A stretch of DNA of 64,000 nucleotides from Hansschlegelia plantiphila. GTDB taxonomy: Bacteria > Pseudomonadota > Alphaproteobacteria > Rhizobiales > Methylopilaceae. Location: the NCBI RefSeq assembly GCF_027922265.1, contig NZ_BSFI01000007.1, forward strand, positions 632,979-696,978. Reading direction: 5' to 3'. Both the position numbers and the translations under genes were made by a program. Under the pieces are notes generated by a model that did not search any database, was not told where the DNA came from, and saw only the letters and a program-made list of their open reading frames with translations. Shown one piece after another: positions 46,401 to 54,871 of this stretch (position 1 is its first letter; each line of letters starts with the position of its first letter).

Positions 46401-46533
46401 GGCGCTGCAAGCCTCCGCGGCGCGCGGTCGGACGGACGGGATTTTCCCCTGTCCAGCGTCCGTTCGCCCGGACATCTTTGGCGCCCTGAGGGCTGAAGAA
46501 AGCACGTCCATCGTCTCCCGCCGCGCGCCACGC

Positions 46534-47844
46534 CTACTTGCTGACGCGCAGGTTCGACAACGATCCGGCGATCGTCTGGAAGGCTGCGGTCAGCGATGTC
46601 GAATCGCCAGCGTCGAAATAATAGGCGGTCGTGGTCGCGCAGCTCTGCAGCAAGGACTTCGTGGCCTTTGCCGGGTTGTTGAAGGCGATGGTGTACAGCA
46701 CGATCCCCTTGGCTTTGATCTTGCCGCAGACGGTCGTCAGGCGGGTGTCGAGTTCGGTCTCAGCGGAGCCCGCATTCCGGGTGCCGAGATTGCCTTCCGA
46801 GAGGTAGCCATAGGCGGTGTAGATGCTGGAGCTCATCGTATTGTCGCCATCGGTCATCAGCACCATGGCCTTGTTCATATTCTTCGTTTCATAGTTCAAC
46901 GGCAGGATTGTCCCGTTCCACGCCAGAGTTCCCCAATAATTGCGCCATGATGGCGAGATCATGCGCCATCCCCACACTGCGCCAAGGTTGATGTGCGTGT
47001 TGCCGTCGGCGGTCATCTTTCCAACGGCGGTCTTGATGGTCGCCTTGACGTTCGTCATGGGCGTTATTTCCTTGGGGCAGTAAAGGCTGCCGCCATTGTT
47101 CGGATAATAATAGTCAGTGAATTTATATGTGTTGCTTGATGGCGGGTCGTCCGTCTGGTCGAGGCCGCCGCTCCGCGCCATGACGCAACCCTTCCAGTTC
47201 GACTTGGACGAATTTACGAAATTCACCCAGCTCGAACGCGACGTGCCGATGTTGACCGTGTGCGAGAACGGCACGAGGCCGATGAAGAGGTTCGTCGCCG
47301 TGGTGTCCGAGCCGAACAGGATGTCGATGAGGCTGTTGGCCGCGTTCTTGAGCGACGTCATCGACCCGGACATCGATCCCGTATTGTCGAGCGCCAGCAC
47401 GAGCTCGAGACCCGTCGTCTTGCGCGTGATCTCCGAAGACGCCTTCACGGTGACGGACTTCGTCCCGAAGAGCTTTATGAAAGCCGTCGGCATCGTTGCG
47501 GTCGCCGTCAGCGTGATCACGCTCTTCGAGGCGTTCGGAGTGGCGGTGACGTTCGTGACGGTCGCGCCGCTGTAGTTCGCCTTAAAGTTGGCGCTGACGA
47601 ATTTGAGGGCGTCCGCGTTGAAGTCGGTCGTCGCCAGTCTTGCGCCGACGGCGAGGCCGGCCGCGTCCAGCGCGTCGGCGAGCCGCGCCTTCACCAGCAC
47701 CGAACGGCCGACGTCGATCCCAAGGCCCACGCAGCCGATGAGCGCCAGCATCATGAAGCCGAGCAGCGGGGCGACGGCGCCGCGATCCGACCGTCGGAAG
47801 CGGCTCAGAAGGCTGTCATGCGGACGGCGCGGACGGGTGGTCAT
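46534..47844 (-). CDS. TadG-like protein with von Willebrand A domain
   Basis: 436-residue exported pseudopilin-like protein: N-terminal hydrophobic anchor 'RGAVAPLLGFMMLALIGCVGLGIDVGRSVLVKARLADALDAAGLAV' typical of Tad minor pilins, then a VWA domain with MIDAS-like 'ELVLALDNTGSMSGSMTSLKNA' and 'AMVLMTDGDNTMSS'. Several cysteine-containing loops could form disulfides. ATG 47844 used. It is the last gene of a three-gene run with two TadE-like genes on the same strand. No tadABCZ genes are in the window. Confidence 0.9.
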   Translation of the reverse strand: MTTRPRRPHDSLLSRFRRSDRGAVAPLLGFMMLALIGCVGLGIDVGRSVLVKARLADALDAAGLAVGARLATTDFNADALKFVSANFKANYSGATVTNVTATPNASKSVITLTATATMPTAFIKLFGTKSVTVKASSEITRKTTGLELVLALDNTGSMSGSMTSLKNAANSLIDILFGSDTTATNLFIGLVPFSHTVNIGTSRSSWVNFVNSSKSNWKGCVMARSGGLDQTDDPPSSNTYKFTDYYYPNNGGSLYCPKEITPMTNVKATIKTAVGKMTADGNTHINLGAVWGWRMISPSWRNYWGTLAWNGTILPLNYETKNMNKAMVLMTDGDNTMSSSIYTAYGYLSEGNLGTRNAGSAETELDTRLTTVCGKIKAKGIVLYTIAFNNPAKATKSLLQSCATTTAYYFDAGDSTSLTAAFQTIAGSLSNLRVSK

Positions 47845-47850
47845 GGGAAC

Positions 47851-48420
47851 TCAGCAGGGTTTGGTGGTGAGGGCGCCGAGACGGGGGCGATACATCGACG
47901 ACGTGTAGATCATGAAACCGTTCTTGAAGAACTGCGAGAATAGTGGCGTGAATTTATAGTATACTTCAGCGACCATCAGATTGTCGTTGACGTCGGCGAG
48001 CAAGGCGGAGTTGACGGCGGCGGTTCCAGCCTCGACGCCGATCTTGCTCTTCCAGGCGGCGCCGGCGCTACTGTAGCACTGCCATTTTACCTTGGCCTTG
48101 CTGCTGGAATCCAAGTAGACGGACGTCAGGATCGTCACCCCGTTGGTTCCGGAGACATAGGACGGCATGCTCGACCCGGTGATCTTGAAGATCTGGGTCA
48201 TCGAGGCGGCCGACAGCTCCTTGTACTGCGACGTCACGTCCGCGACGGAGAAGCCGACCTTGTCGACATTGGAGCGGATGCCGACGAAGCGCGCGACGTC
48301 GTAGCCGCCAAGCAGCAGCAGCGCGAGGAACGGCGCGCACAGCGCGAGCTCCAGGGCGGCGACGCCTTTTTCCGAGCGGCGAAATCGGCCGAACACGGCT
48401 TTCAGCGCGCGCGATCTCAT
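47851..48420 (-). CDS. TadE-like pseudopilin
   Basis: 189-residue protein with the TadE N-terminus 'RRSEKGVAALELALCAPFLALLLLGGYDVARFV' and prepilin-like Glu in the hydrophobic helix. The rest has two Cys ('WQCYSS', C-terminal 'TTKPC') and many Ser/Thr. The ATG at 48420 overlaps the previous gene's stop (ATGA). Six bases separate it from tadG. Confidence 0.88.
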   Translation of the reverse strand: MRSRALKAVFGRFRRSEKGVAALELALCAPFLALLLLGGYDVARFVGIRSNVDKVGFSVADVTSQYKELSAASMTQIFKITGSSMPSYVSGTNGVTILTSVYLDSSSKAKVKWQCYSSAGAAWKSKIGVEAGTAAVNSALLADVNDNLMVAEVYYKFTPLFSQFFKNGFMIYTSSMYRPRLGALTTKPC

Positions 48421-48998
48421 GAATAGGGCTCGTTCTTGACGACGATGCGCGACTTCAGGGGAACGACGCCCTTCACGCCGATAACTTTTCCCAACAGCGG
48501 GGTGAACAGCTTCCAGCTGTAGGTCGCAGTGTAGACGACGATCTGCGCCGACGCGCCATAGCCGCTCGCGCCCTGGTCGGCGTCCCATTTTCCGTTGCCG
48601 TTGACGTCGGTGAAGGATTCCCCGGCGTCCCATTTGCCGTTGCTGTTCTTGTCGGTGAACGGCTCTGGTTGGCCGATGTTGCCGTAGTCGGCGTAGGCGA
48701 GGCTCGTCACCGTGATCTTGGCGGGATCGAGAAGCGTTGACGCGGCCTTCTTCACCGCGGCCGTAATCGTCTGAGCCTGCGTTGAACCGCTCGCGGAATA
48801 GCCGGTCTTGCCGACGCGCGAGGCGGAGAACGAGGCGTTGTCGAGGATGTTCTGCGCCGTGACCATCAGTCCGAGCTCGACGATCCCCATGATGAACGTG
48901 ATCAGCACCGGGGCGATCAGTGCGAATTCGACGACGGTCACGCCATCGGCGTCGCGTCGAAACCGTCCCAATACGCGTGCCGTCGCGGAAAACGTCAT
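48417..48998 (-). CDS. TadE-like pseudopilin with calcium-binding-like repeats
   Basis: 193-residue protein starting with 'RRDADGVTVVEFALIAPVLITFIMGIVELGLMVTAQNILDNASFSASRVG', the TadE family pattern including the conserved Glu. It contains two Asp/Asn-Gly repeats, 'DKNSNGKWDAGESF' and 'DVNGNGKWDADQG' (about residues 112-140), that resemble dockerin/thrombospondin-3-type calcium loops. This insertion is known in some alphaproteobacterial TadE proteins. It is first of a three-gene unit. Confidence 0.9.
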   Translation of the reverse strand: MTFSATARVLGRFRRDADGVTVVEFALIAPVLITFIMGIVELGLMVTAQNILDNASFSASRVGKTGYSASGSTQAQTITAAVKKAASTLLDPAKITVTSLAYADYGNIGQPEPFTDKNSNGKWDAGESFTDVNGNGKWDADQGASGYGASAQIVVYTATYSWKLFTPLLGKVIGVKGVVPLKSRIVVKNEPYS

Positions 48999-49066
48999 GT
49001 CGTGGCGCTGTTATCCCGGGCCCCGAGCCCGTCAGGCGGCGACGCTAGGAAGAAAAAAATCTACAT

Positions 49067-49222
49067 TCAGTGAAAGTAGCTGGATAAAACTTGATGTAAT
49101 TGCTCGCGACTTAGGTCCGATCGGTCGTGCGCCGCGGCCGGGAAGCAAGCGATGACGCCGAAAAGTCGGCGCTGCATCGTCGGTTGCGTCTCGATCGCCC
49201 CAGTCGTCATTCGGCGATACAT
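49067..49222 (-). CDS. Candidate 51-residue ORF upstream of the TadE genes
   Basis: An ATG at 49222 with a GGAGAGGAGAG stretch about 10 bases upstream opens a 51-codon frame (MYRRMTTGAIETQPTMQRRLF through 'DLSREQLHQVLSSYFH'). It lies 68 bases before the first TadE gene on the same strand. There is no recognised homology. The third-position pattern only partly favours coding. It could be a small protein or a leader ORF. Confidence 0.3.
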   Translation of the reverse strand: MYRRMTTGAIETQPTMQRRLFGVIACFPAAAHDRSDLSREQLHQVLSSYFH

Positions 49223-49279
49223 TTCGTTCACTCTCCTCTCCGAAAGTGACGGGCTGAGACCGACGCGGGGACTGAGATC

Positions 49280-50338
49280 ATGAGCGGAGCGCGGACGCGC
49301 CTTTTCAGCGCGGCGTTCCAGGCGCTTCACGCGACCGGCGCGAACCGGGTTCTCACGAGACACGCGCAAGGCCTCGGCGTCATCCTCACCTTGCACCACG
49401 TGCGGAAATGGTCGGGCAAGGCGTTCGCCCCGAACAGGCTGCTCGAGGTCGAGCCGGACTTCCTCGACGCGACCCTGACGCGGGCGCGGGAGCTCGGCTT
49501 CGATTTCGTTTCGCTCGACGAGGCCTGGCGGCGCGTCACGACGGGCGTCTCGGTCCGGCCCTTCCTGCACCTCACCTTCGACGACGGCTACCGCGACGTC
49601 CGCGACAACGCGCTGCCGATCATGGAGCGGCACGGCGCGCCGGCGACGCTCTATGTGACGTCGGGATTCGCGGATGGCGACGCTGGCGTCTGGTGGCTCG
49701 CGCTCGAGGAGGCGATCGCGCGCGCGAAACGCCTCTACGTCGATCTCGGCGCCGGCGAGTCAGTGCTGGCGACCGGCACGCCCGCCGAGAAGAGCGCGGC
49801 ATGGTCGGCGATCTACTGGCGGCTGAGGGCAGGGCCCGAGGAGGCGCTCCGCGCCGAGGTGGACCGGCTGGCGTTGGAGCAGGGCGTCGATCTCGGGTCG
49901 TTCGCGCGCGAGCTCTGCATGCGCTGGGAGGAACTCGCCGAGATCGCGAAGAACCCGCTGGTCACGATCGGAGCGCACACCATGACGCATCCGATGCTGG
50001 CGAAGCATCCGGTCGAGACCGCCCGTGCGGAGATCGCGGGAAGCCGGGACGCGATCCGCGACAGGCTCGGCGCGGCTCCCGCCCATTTCGCCTATCCCGT
50101 CGGCGACCTTTCCGCCGCCGGTCCGCGCGACTATGCGCTTACGGCCGAACTCGGCTTCACCACCGCGGTGACCACCAGGCCGGGGCACGTGGCCGCGGCG
50201 CACAGGAGCCAGCCGACCGCGCTGCCGCGCGTCTCGCTCAACGGGCTGTTCCAGACACGGGCGGCGATCGACGCGCTGCTGTCGGGGGCGCCGTTCCTGG
50301 CGATGGAAGGGCTGCGGCGCCTGCGCCGCCGCGGCTGA
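49280..50338 (+). CDS. Polysaccharide deacetylase (NodB/CE4 family)
   Basis: 352-residue cytoplasmic-looking CE4 deacetylase. Motif 1 'HLTFDDGYRDVRDNALPIMERHG' supplies the catalytic Asp, and motif 2 'IGAHTMTHPMLAKHPVETARAEIAGSR' the zinc histidines. 'AHFAYPVGDLS' is motif 3. An insert between motifs 1 and 2 (about residues 135-225) is helical. No signal peptide is evident. Start ATG 49280. The neighbouring glycan locus suggests a polysaccharide substrate, but this is inference. Confidence 0.88.
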   Translation: MSGARTRLFSAAFQALHATGANRVLTRHAQGLGVILTLHHVRKWSGKAFAPNRLLEVEPDFLDATLTRARELGFDFVSLDEAWRRVTTGVSVRPFLHLTFDDGYRDVRDNALPIMERHGAPATLYVTSGFADGDAGVWWLALEEAIARAKRLYVDLGAGESVLATGTPAEKSAAWSAIYWRLRAGPEEALRAEVDRLALEQGVDLGSFARELCMRWEELAEIAKNPLVTIGAHTMTHPMLAKHPVETARAEIAGSRDAIRDRLGAAPAHFAYPVGDLSAAGPRDYALTAELGFTTAVTTRPGHVAAAHRSQPTALPRVSLNGLFQTRAAIDALLSGAPFLAMEGLRRLRRRG

Positions 50339-50340
50339 AG

Positions 50341-50553
50341 TCAGCGAGGGCGGTCGACCCGCTCCATCCAGCGGATCAGCAGAGCCGCGGGCACGATCCA
50401 GATCAGCCCGAAGAACGCAAAGAAGGCGAGCTGCGCGACCGGTCCGGACTGCGCCAGCTTCAGCTGGCCGACCATCATCACGACCAGCGCGTAGACTATG
50501 ACGCCGACGATGAGCGCCGGCATGCCGATGAGCTTCTTCACGCGCGGCCGCAT
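50341..50553 (-). CDS. DUF2842 domain small membrane protein
   Basis: 70-residue protein with two membrane helices ('MPALIVGVIVYALVVMMVGQL' and 'LAFFAFFGLIWIVPAALLIRWM'). The N-terminus 'MRPRVKKLIGMPALI' and C-terminal 'WMERVDRPR' match DUF2842, a family seen in alphaproteobacteria with no assigned function. It converges with the deacetylase gene, with 2 bases between. Confidence 0.85.
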   Translation of the reverse strand: MRPRVKKLIGMPALIVGVIVYALVVMMVGQLKLAQSGPVAQLAFFAFFGLIWIVPAALLIRWMERVDRPR

Positions 50554-50665
50554 GGGTCGCTCCTGCGGGAGGGGAGACGTCGCGTCGCCTTGCCCGCGCC
50601 GCGGAGCGGACTTAAAGCCGGGCGCCCAGAACGATCAACCCGCTTCTCCGTGAGCCGTCCGTCTC

Positions 50666-51772
50666 GTGACCCAGACCGCAGCATTTCGACCCCGCCGCCG
50701 CTTCGTCTGCGCGTGGCTCGCGCTCACCGTCGCGCTGGTCGCGCTGATGGTCGTGGTGGGCGGCGCCACCCGGCTCACCGGGTCGGGGCTCTCTATCACC
50801 GAGTGGCGCCCCGTCACCGGCGCGCTCCCGCCGATCGGGGAGGCGGCGTGGCGCGACGAGTTCTCCAAGTATCAGGCCAGTCCTCAGTACAAGCTGCTCA
50901 ACGAGGGCATGTCGCTCGGCGACTTCCAGTTCATCTATTGGTGGGAATGGAGCCACCGGCAGCTCGGCCGGCTGATCGGCTTCGTGTTCGCGGGCGGGCT
51001 GCTGATCGCCGCCCTAACGCGGCGCGTCAGTCTCCGCGAGGGGCTGACGCTGTTCGCGATGGGACTGCTGCTCGGAACGCAGGGAGCGATCGGCTGGATC
51101 ATGGTGGCGTCCGGCCTCCAGCCCGGCATGACGGCGGTGGCGCCGGTTAAGCTGACCCTTCATCTCGGCTTCGCCTTGCTGTTCTTCGCAACGCTCGTCG
51201 CCTTCCTGGCCTATCTCGGCCGCTTCGGCCGCGACCGCGCGTCGCTGACGCCGGGTCTTCGGGCGGGGGCTTATGCGGTTCTCGGACTGTCCTTCGTGCA
51301 GATCCTGCTCGGCGGACTGGTGGCGGGCTCGCGCGCCGGCTTCGCGTACAACACCTGGCCCTCCATGGGAGACGGCTTCGCCCCGCCTGCGAGGGTGCTG
51401 TTCACCGTCACGCCATGGTGGGAGAACTTCGTCGACAACATCGCGCTGGTGCAGTTGAACCACCGGCTTGGCGCTTACGCGCTGCTGATCGTGACCGCCG
51501 CCTACGCCTTCGCGGTCGCGCGGTCGCGGCTGTCATCCGGCGCGACCGGCCGGGCGCTGGCGCTCGCCGCCGTCATGATCCTGCAGGCGTGCCTCGGGAT
51601 CGTGACCCTCGTCGCGGAAGTGCCTCTCGCGCTCGGTCTCGCCCATCAGTTCGGCGCCGTGGTGGTGTTCGGCCTCGCCGTTGCGAACGCCGCGCTGGTC
51701 TATCGGCTTGGCGCGGCCCCTGAGGCGAGAGGCGCCGTCGAGGGGCGGGGATCGGCGCGCCCCGCCGAGTAG
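50666..51772 (+). CDS. ctaA: Heme A synthase (COX15/CtaA)
   Basis: 368-residue membrane enzyme that oxidises the C8 methyl of heme O to a formyl group to make heme A for cytochrome aa3. Eight helices are predicted. Signature blocks are 'VVVGGATRLTGSGLSITEWRPVTGALPP', 'FIYWWEWSHRQLGRLIGFVF', 'NTWPSMGDGFAPP' and 'ENFVDNIALVQLNHRLGAYALL', supplying the heme-ligand histidines. The GTG start at 50666 opens the family N-terminus. No ctaB or cox genes are adjacent. Confidence 0.96.
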   Translation: MTQTAAFRPRRRFVCAWLALTVALVALMVVVGGATRLTGSGLSITEWRPVTGALPPIGEAAWRDEFSKYQASPQYKLLNEGMSLGDFQFIYWWEWSHRQLGRLIGFVFAGGLLIAALTRRVSLREGLTLFAMGLLLGTQGAIGWIMVASGLQPGMTAVAPVKLTLHLGFALLFFATLVAFLAYLGRFGRDRASLTPGLRAGAYAVLGLSFVQILLGGLVAGSRAGFAYNTWPSMGDGFAPPARVLFTVTPWWENFVDNIALVQLNHRLGAYALLIVTAAYAFAVARSRLSSGATGRALALAAVMILQACLGIVTLVAEVPLALGLAHQFGAVVVFGLAVANAALVYRLGAAPEARGAVEGRGSARPAE

Positions 51773-51779
51773 GCTTTCC

Positions 51780-52208
51780 TCAGAGGCCCAGCCGCGGGAT
51801 CTCTATCTTGGGGCAGCGGTTCATGATCACGGTCAGGCCCGCGGCCTCGGCACGCTCGGCCGCGGCGTCGTCGCGGACGTCGAGCTGGGTCCAGATGACC
51901 TTCGGAAGCGGCGAGAGCGCAAGCGCCTCCTCGACCACGCCCGCGACATGCTCGGATGCGCGGAACACGTCCACCATGTCGATCGGCTCAGGAATGTCGG
52001 CGAGCGTGGCGAAGGCCGGCAGGCCTGCGATCTCGCCACCGCCATGACCGGGATTGACCGGAAACACGCGGTAACCGCGGTCGGCCAGGAACCGCGCCAC
52101 ATAGAAGCTCGCCCGCTCCGGGTTCGGGCTCGCCCCGACCACGGCGATCGTCCGCGCGGACGTCAGCACCGCGCGGAGCAGATCGTCGGAATACGCGTCG
52201 TGACTCAC
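51780..52208 (-). CDS. CoA-binding domain protein (YccU family)
   Basis: 142-residue Rossmann-like CoA-binding protein. 'TIAVVGASPNPERASFYVARFLADRGYRVFPVNPGHGG' gives the nucleotide-binding fold, and 'VDMVDVFRASEHVAGVVEEAL' and 'LTVIMNRCPKIE' follow. E. coli YccU has no assigned reaction. Its gene converges with ctaA and lies 2 bases downstream of the gene at 52211. Confidence 0.9.
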   Translation of the reverse strand: MSHDAYSDDLLRAVLTSARTIAVVGASPNPERASFYVARFLADRGYRVFPVNPGHGGGEIAGLPAFATLADIPEPIDMVDVFRASEHVAGVVEEALALSPLPKVIWTQLDVRDDAAAERAEAAGLTVIMNRCPKIEIPRLGL

Positions 52209-52210
52209 GC

Positions 52211-52909
52211 TCAGTCAGCCCCGTTGTCGTCGCCGAACAGCGTCTTGATCTTGGGCAGATAGGGCTTCACGGCCTCGACGTTGCCCGGGATCGGCTGGAA
52301 GCTCTCGAGCGCGGCGAACTGTTCGTCGAGGTCCTTCAGCGCGGACTTCTTCTCGTCCTCGGACAGCGCGGCGTCGCTCTCGATCTCGGACTGCACCTTC
52401 TTCTTCTCGGCGCCGAGATCGGTCTCGCCGCCGTCCGGGTCGCTCGCTCCGAAGGCGAGCAGCACGGACTGGGCGACATCAGCCCAGTCCGAATAGGTGG
52501 CGAATTCGTGCTTCGCGAGAATCGCCTCGATCTGCGACTTGGCCTCGGGCTTGTCGAGATAGGCGGCGAGCGCGCCGACCGGATCCTCGGCCTCGCCGAC
52601 CTCGGCCTCGTCGCTTTCCGGCTGGTTGTTGGGGTTCTTGTCCTGCTCTTTGGACTGCGGGTTCTCCGCCGTCAGCTTCTCGCGCAGCGCCTCGAATTCG
52701 GGCCAGGCCGCGATGAAGTTCTCGATCAGCTTCGGATTGAGCGGGATCTGCTTGGGCTCGAGGTCGCCCGAGCCGGGATCGGCCTGTTGCGTGTCCTGCG
52801 GACTAGGCTTCGCGTCCTGCGCCATGGCGGGAGCCGCCGTCATCCAGGCCGCGGCGGCGCCCGCAAGCAGGATCAGGCGCAGGGAACGGGAAGCGGCGAC
52901 GATGGGCAT
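52211..52909 (-). CDS. Exported acidic protein of unknown function
   Basis: 232-residue protein with a signal peptide ('LRLILLAGAAAAWMTAAPAMAQ') and a strongly acidic, Pro/Gln-rich N-terminal region, followed by 'LIENFIAAWPEFEALREKLTAEN', repeated helical blocks and 'GNVEAVKPYLPKIKTLFGDDNGAD'. ATG 52909 has GGAGG six bases upstream. No family is recognised. It overlaps no gene, is divergent from the thioesterase and adjacent to yccU-like. Confidence 0.7.
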   Translation of the reverse strand: MPIVAASRSLRLILLAGAAAAWMTAAPAMAQDAKPSPQDTQQADPGSGDLEPKQIPLNPKLIENFIAAWPEFEALREKLTAENPQSKEQDKNPNNQPESDEAEVGEAEDPVGALAAYLDKPEAKSQIEAILAKHEFATYSDWADVAQSVLLAFGASDPDGGETDLGAEKKKVQSEIESDAALSEDEKKSALKDLDEQFAALESFQPIPGNVEAVKPYLPKIKTLFGDDNGAD

Positions 52910-53056
52910 TGACGTCCTCCAGGAGACGCGTGACGCCGCGCGGGTCTTGCGGTGAGGCCGAAGCGGCTTCATCACGGGCGCGCCGAGCCCCGCGCCCAAG
53001 GGTTTGGGGCGGTCTTTTTCGAGTCGGGACTATGGCCCTGTAAAATGGACGCGACC

Positions 53057-53515
53057 ATGACGGAAATGCCACGCCCACCCGCAGATCGCACCGCACGCAT
53101 GACGCTGGCCGACGTCGAATCTTTTCTCGACGCGGAATTCCCGCAGATCGCGCACGGCGGCGTGACTTACGTGCTCGAGGATGTCGGCTACGGGTCGGCC
53201 CGGATGCGGCTGCTCTTCCACGAGCGGCATCTGAGGCCCGGCGGCACGTTGTCCGGCCCATCCATGATGGCGCTGGCCGACGTCGCGCTCTATGTCGCGC
53301 TGCTCGCCGCGATCGGGCCCGTGAAACTCGCGGTCACGACGAATCTCACCATCAATTTCCTTCGGAAGCCCGAGCCGCGCGACCTCGTCGCGAACTGCCG
53401 CTATCTCAAGGTCGGACGCAGTCTCGCAGTGGGAGAGGCCGATCTCGTGCAGGACGGTTCGGACGAGAGGGTCGCGCATGTCGTCGCGACCTATTCGATT
53501 CCGCCACGGACCTGA
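53057..53515 (+). CDS. PaaI-like hotdog-fold thioesterase
   Basis: About 152-residue hotdog protein of the PaaI/YigI type that hydrolyses acyl-CoA thioesters. 'HERHLRPGGTLSGPSMMALADVALYVALLAAIGPVKLAVTTNLTINFLRKPEPRDLVANCRYLKVGRSLAVGEADL' holds the family's central helix and dimer strands. ATG 53057 is used; 53045 and 53099 are alternatives with no clear ribosome site. Substrate unknown. Confidence 0.85.
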   Translation: MTEMPRPPADRTARMTLADVESFLDAEFPQIAHGGVTYVLEDVGYGSARMRLLFHERHLRPGGTLSGPSMMALADVALYVALLAAIGPVKLAVTTNLTINFLRKPEPRDLVANCRYLKVGRSLAVGEADLVQDGSDERVAHVVATYSIPPRT

Positions 53516-53557
53516 GGCGCATTACAGCGGCGCAACAGCCGGGTTTGAGAGAGGTTA

Positions 53558-53673
53558 TATAATACCCTTTTTATAAGTCATTGTTTTTAAAAGGTTTTGG
53601 CTGCAGACGCCCCGTTGATTTCCGTTCGGTCTTCGGCTATTACCCCTCTCGTCGCGCAGGGCTTTCCCTGCGC
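53558..53673 (+). promoter_or_regulatory. rplM promoter element and 5' leader hairpin
   Basis: A consensus-like TATAAT lies at 53558-53563, in an AT-rich patch; a matching -35 was not found at the usual spacing. A perfect 8-bp hairpin, GCGCAGGG-CTTT-CCCTGCGC, occupies 53654-53673, 30 bases before the start codon. It may be an L13 autoregulatory leader or an RNA-stability element. Confidence 0.45.
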
Positions 53674-53703
53674 GTTCTCGTTTTCCAAGTCGAGGCTTCT
53701 CCC

Positions 53704-54183
53704 ATGCGACCCCAGCCGGCCCGATCCTTCGTGGCCAAACCGGCCGACGTCGAGAAGAAGTGGATCGTCATCGACGCGGACGGCCTTGTCGTAGGTCGTC
53801 TTGCGTCGCTGATCGCTCTTCGTCTCCGCGGCAAGCACCTGCCGTCCTTTACGCCCCATGTCGACGACGGCGACCACATCATCGTCATCAACGCGGCGAA
53901 GGTTCAGTTCACCGGCAAGAAGCGGGACGACAAGTCCTACTTCTGGCACACCGGCTATCCGGGCGGCATCAAGGAGCGCAAGGCGCACCAGATCCTCGAC
54001 GGCCGGTTCCCGGAGCGCGTGATCGAGAAGGCCGTGGAGCGCATGCTTCCGCGCGGTCCGCTCGGCCGCAAGCAGCTCGGCAACCTGCGCGTCTACGCCG
54101 GCGACAGCCACCCGCATGAGGCCCAGCAGCCGACCGCCTTCGACGTCGGCGTCCTCAACCGCAAGAACGTCCGGAGCGCCTGA
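53704..54183 (+). CDS. rplM: 50S ribosomal protein L13
   Basis: 159-residue ribosomal protein of the large subunit, an early assembly protein. '[70 protein letters not shown]' matches L13 throughout, and '[24 protein letters not shown]' is the signature. The start is ATG 53704, giving the typical alphaproteobacterial length. The rpsI start is 2 bases after the stop, a conserved operon order. Confidence 0.98.
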   Translation: MRPQPARSFVAKPADVEKKWIVIDADGLVVGRLASLIALRLRGKHLPSFTPHVDDGDHIIVINAAKVQFTGKKRDDKSYFWHTGYPGGIKERKAHQILDGRFPERVIEKAVERMLPRGPLGRKQLGNLRVYAGDSHPHEAQQPTAFDVGVLNRKNVRSA

Positions 54184-54185
54184 TC

Positions 54186-54665
54186 ATGGCCGACAACATC
54201 CAGTCGCTCGGAGAGCTTGGCGGCGCCCTCGGCGGCGCGCAGGCGGAAGCCCCGAAGCACGTCAAGAAGGTCGATCAGTTCGGCCGCGCCTACGCCACCG
54301 GCAAGCGCAAGAATGCGGTCGCCCGCGTTTGGATCCGCCCGGGCTCCGGCAAGGTGCTGATCAACAAGCGGTCGCTTGAGGTCTATTTCGCGCGGCCCGT
54401 GCTGCGCATGATCCTCGAGCAGCCGCTCAACGTCGCGAACCGCAAGGGTCAGTACGACATCACCGTCACGGTCGCCGGCGGCGGCCTTTCGGGCCAGGCG
54501 GGCGCCGTCCGTCACGGCGTGTCGAAGGCGCTGACCTATTTCGAGCCGGAGCTGCGAGGCGTCCTCAAGAAGGGCGGCTTCCTCACCCGCGACAGCCGCG
54601 TCGTCGAGCGCAAGAAGTACGGCCGCGCCAAGGCCCGCCGCAGCTTCCAGTTCTCGAAGCGCTGA
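54186..54665 (+). CDS. rpsI: 30S ribosomal protein S9
   Basis: 159-residue protein of the small subunit with the S9 signatures '[36 protein letters not shown]', '[48 protein letters not shown]' and the C-terminal 'RRSFQFSKR', which contacts the P-site tRNA. The alphaproteobacterial N-terminal extension (about 30 residues) is present. Ends before a strong terminator. Confidence 0.98.
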   Translation: MADNIQSLGELGGALGGAQAEAPKHVKKVDQFGRAYATGKRKNAVARVWIRPGSGKVLINKRSLEVYFARPVLRMILEQPLNVANRKGQYDITVTVAGGGLSGQAGAVRHGVSKALTYFEPELRGVLKKGGFLTRDSRVVERKKYGRAKARRSFQFSKR

Positions 54666-54700
54666 ACTCGACAAGAAGTCAGGTACTGCGTACCGGAACA

Positions 54701-54727
54701 GGCGGGCCCATCGTGGCCCGCCTTTTT
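54701..54727 (+). terminator. Terminator of rplM-rpsI
   Basis: Stem GGCGGGCC/GGCCCGCC (54701-54708 with 54715-54722), CATCGT loop, then TTTTT. It is 35 bases after the rpsI stop. Confidence 0.95.
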
Positions 54728-54871
54728 CGTTAGCGGTCGCGGCGCCCCGGATGCCGGCAGGCCGATCCGGGATCGTCATCCGGGTGGGGCGCTGCTATTG
54801 AGCGTGCTCCCATTGACGATCCCGGCTCTGCGCATCGCGTCGGGCGGGATGACGCCTTGCTCCGCGAGTTC

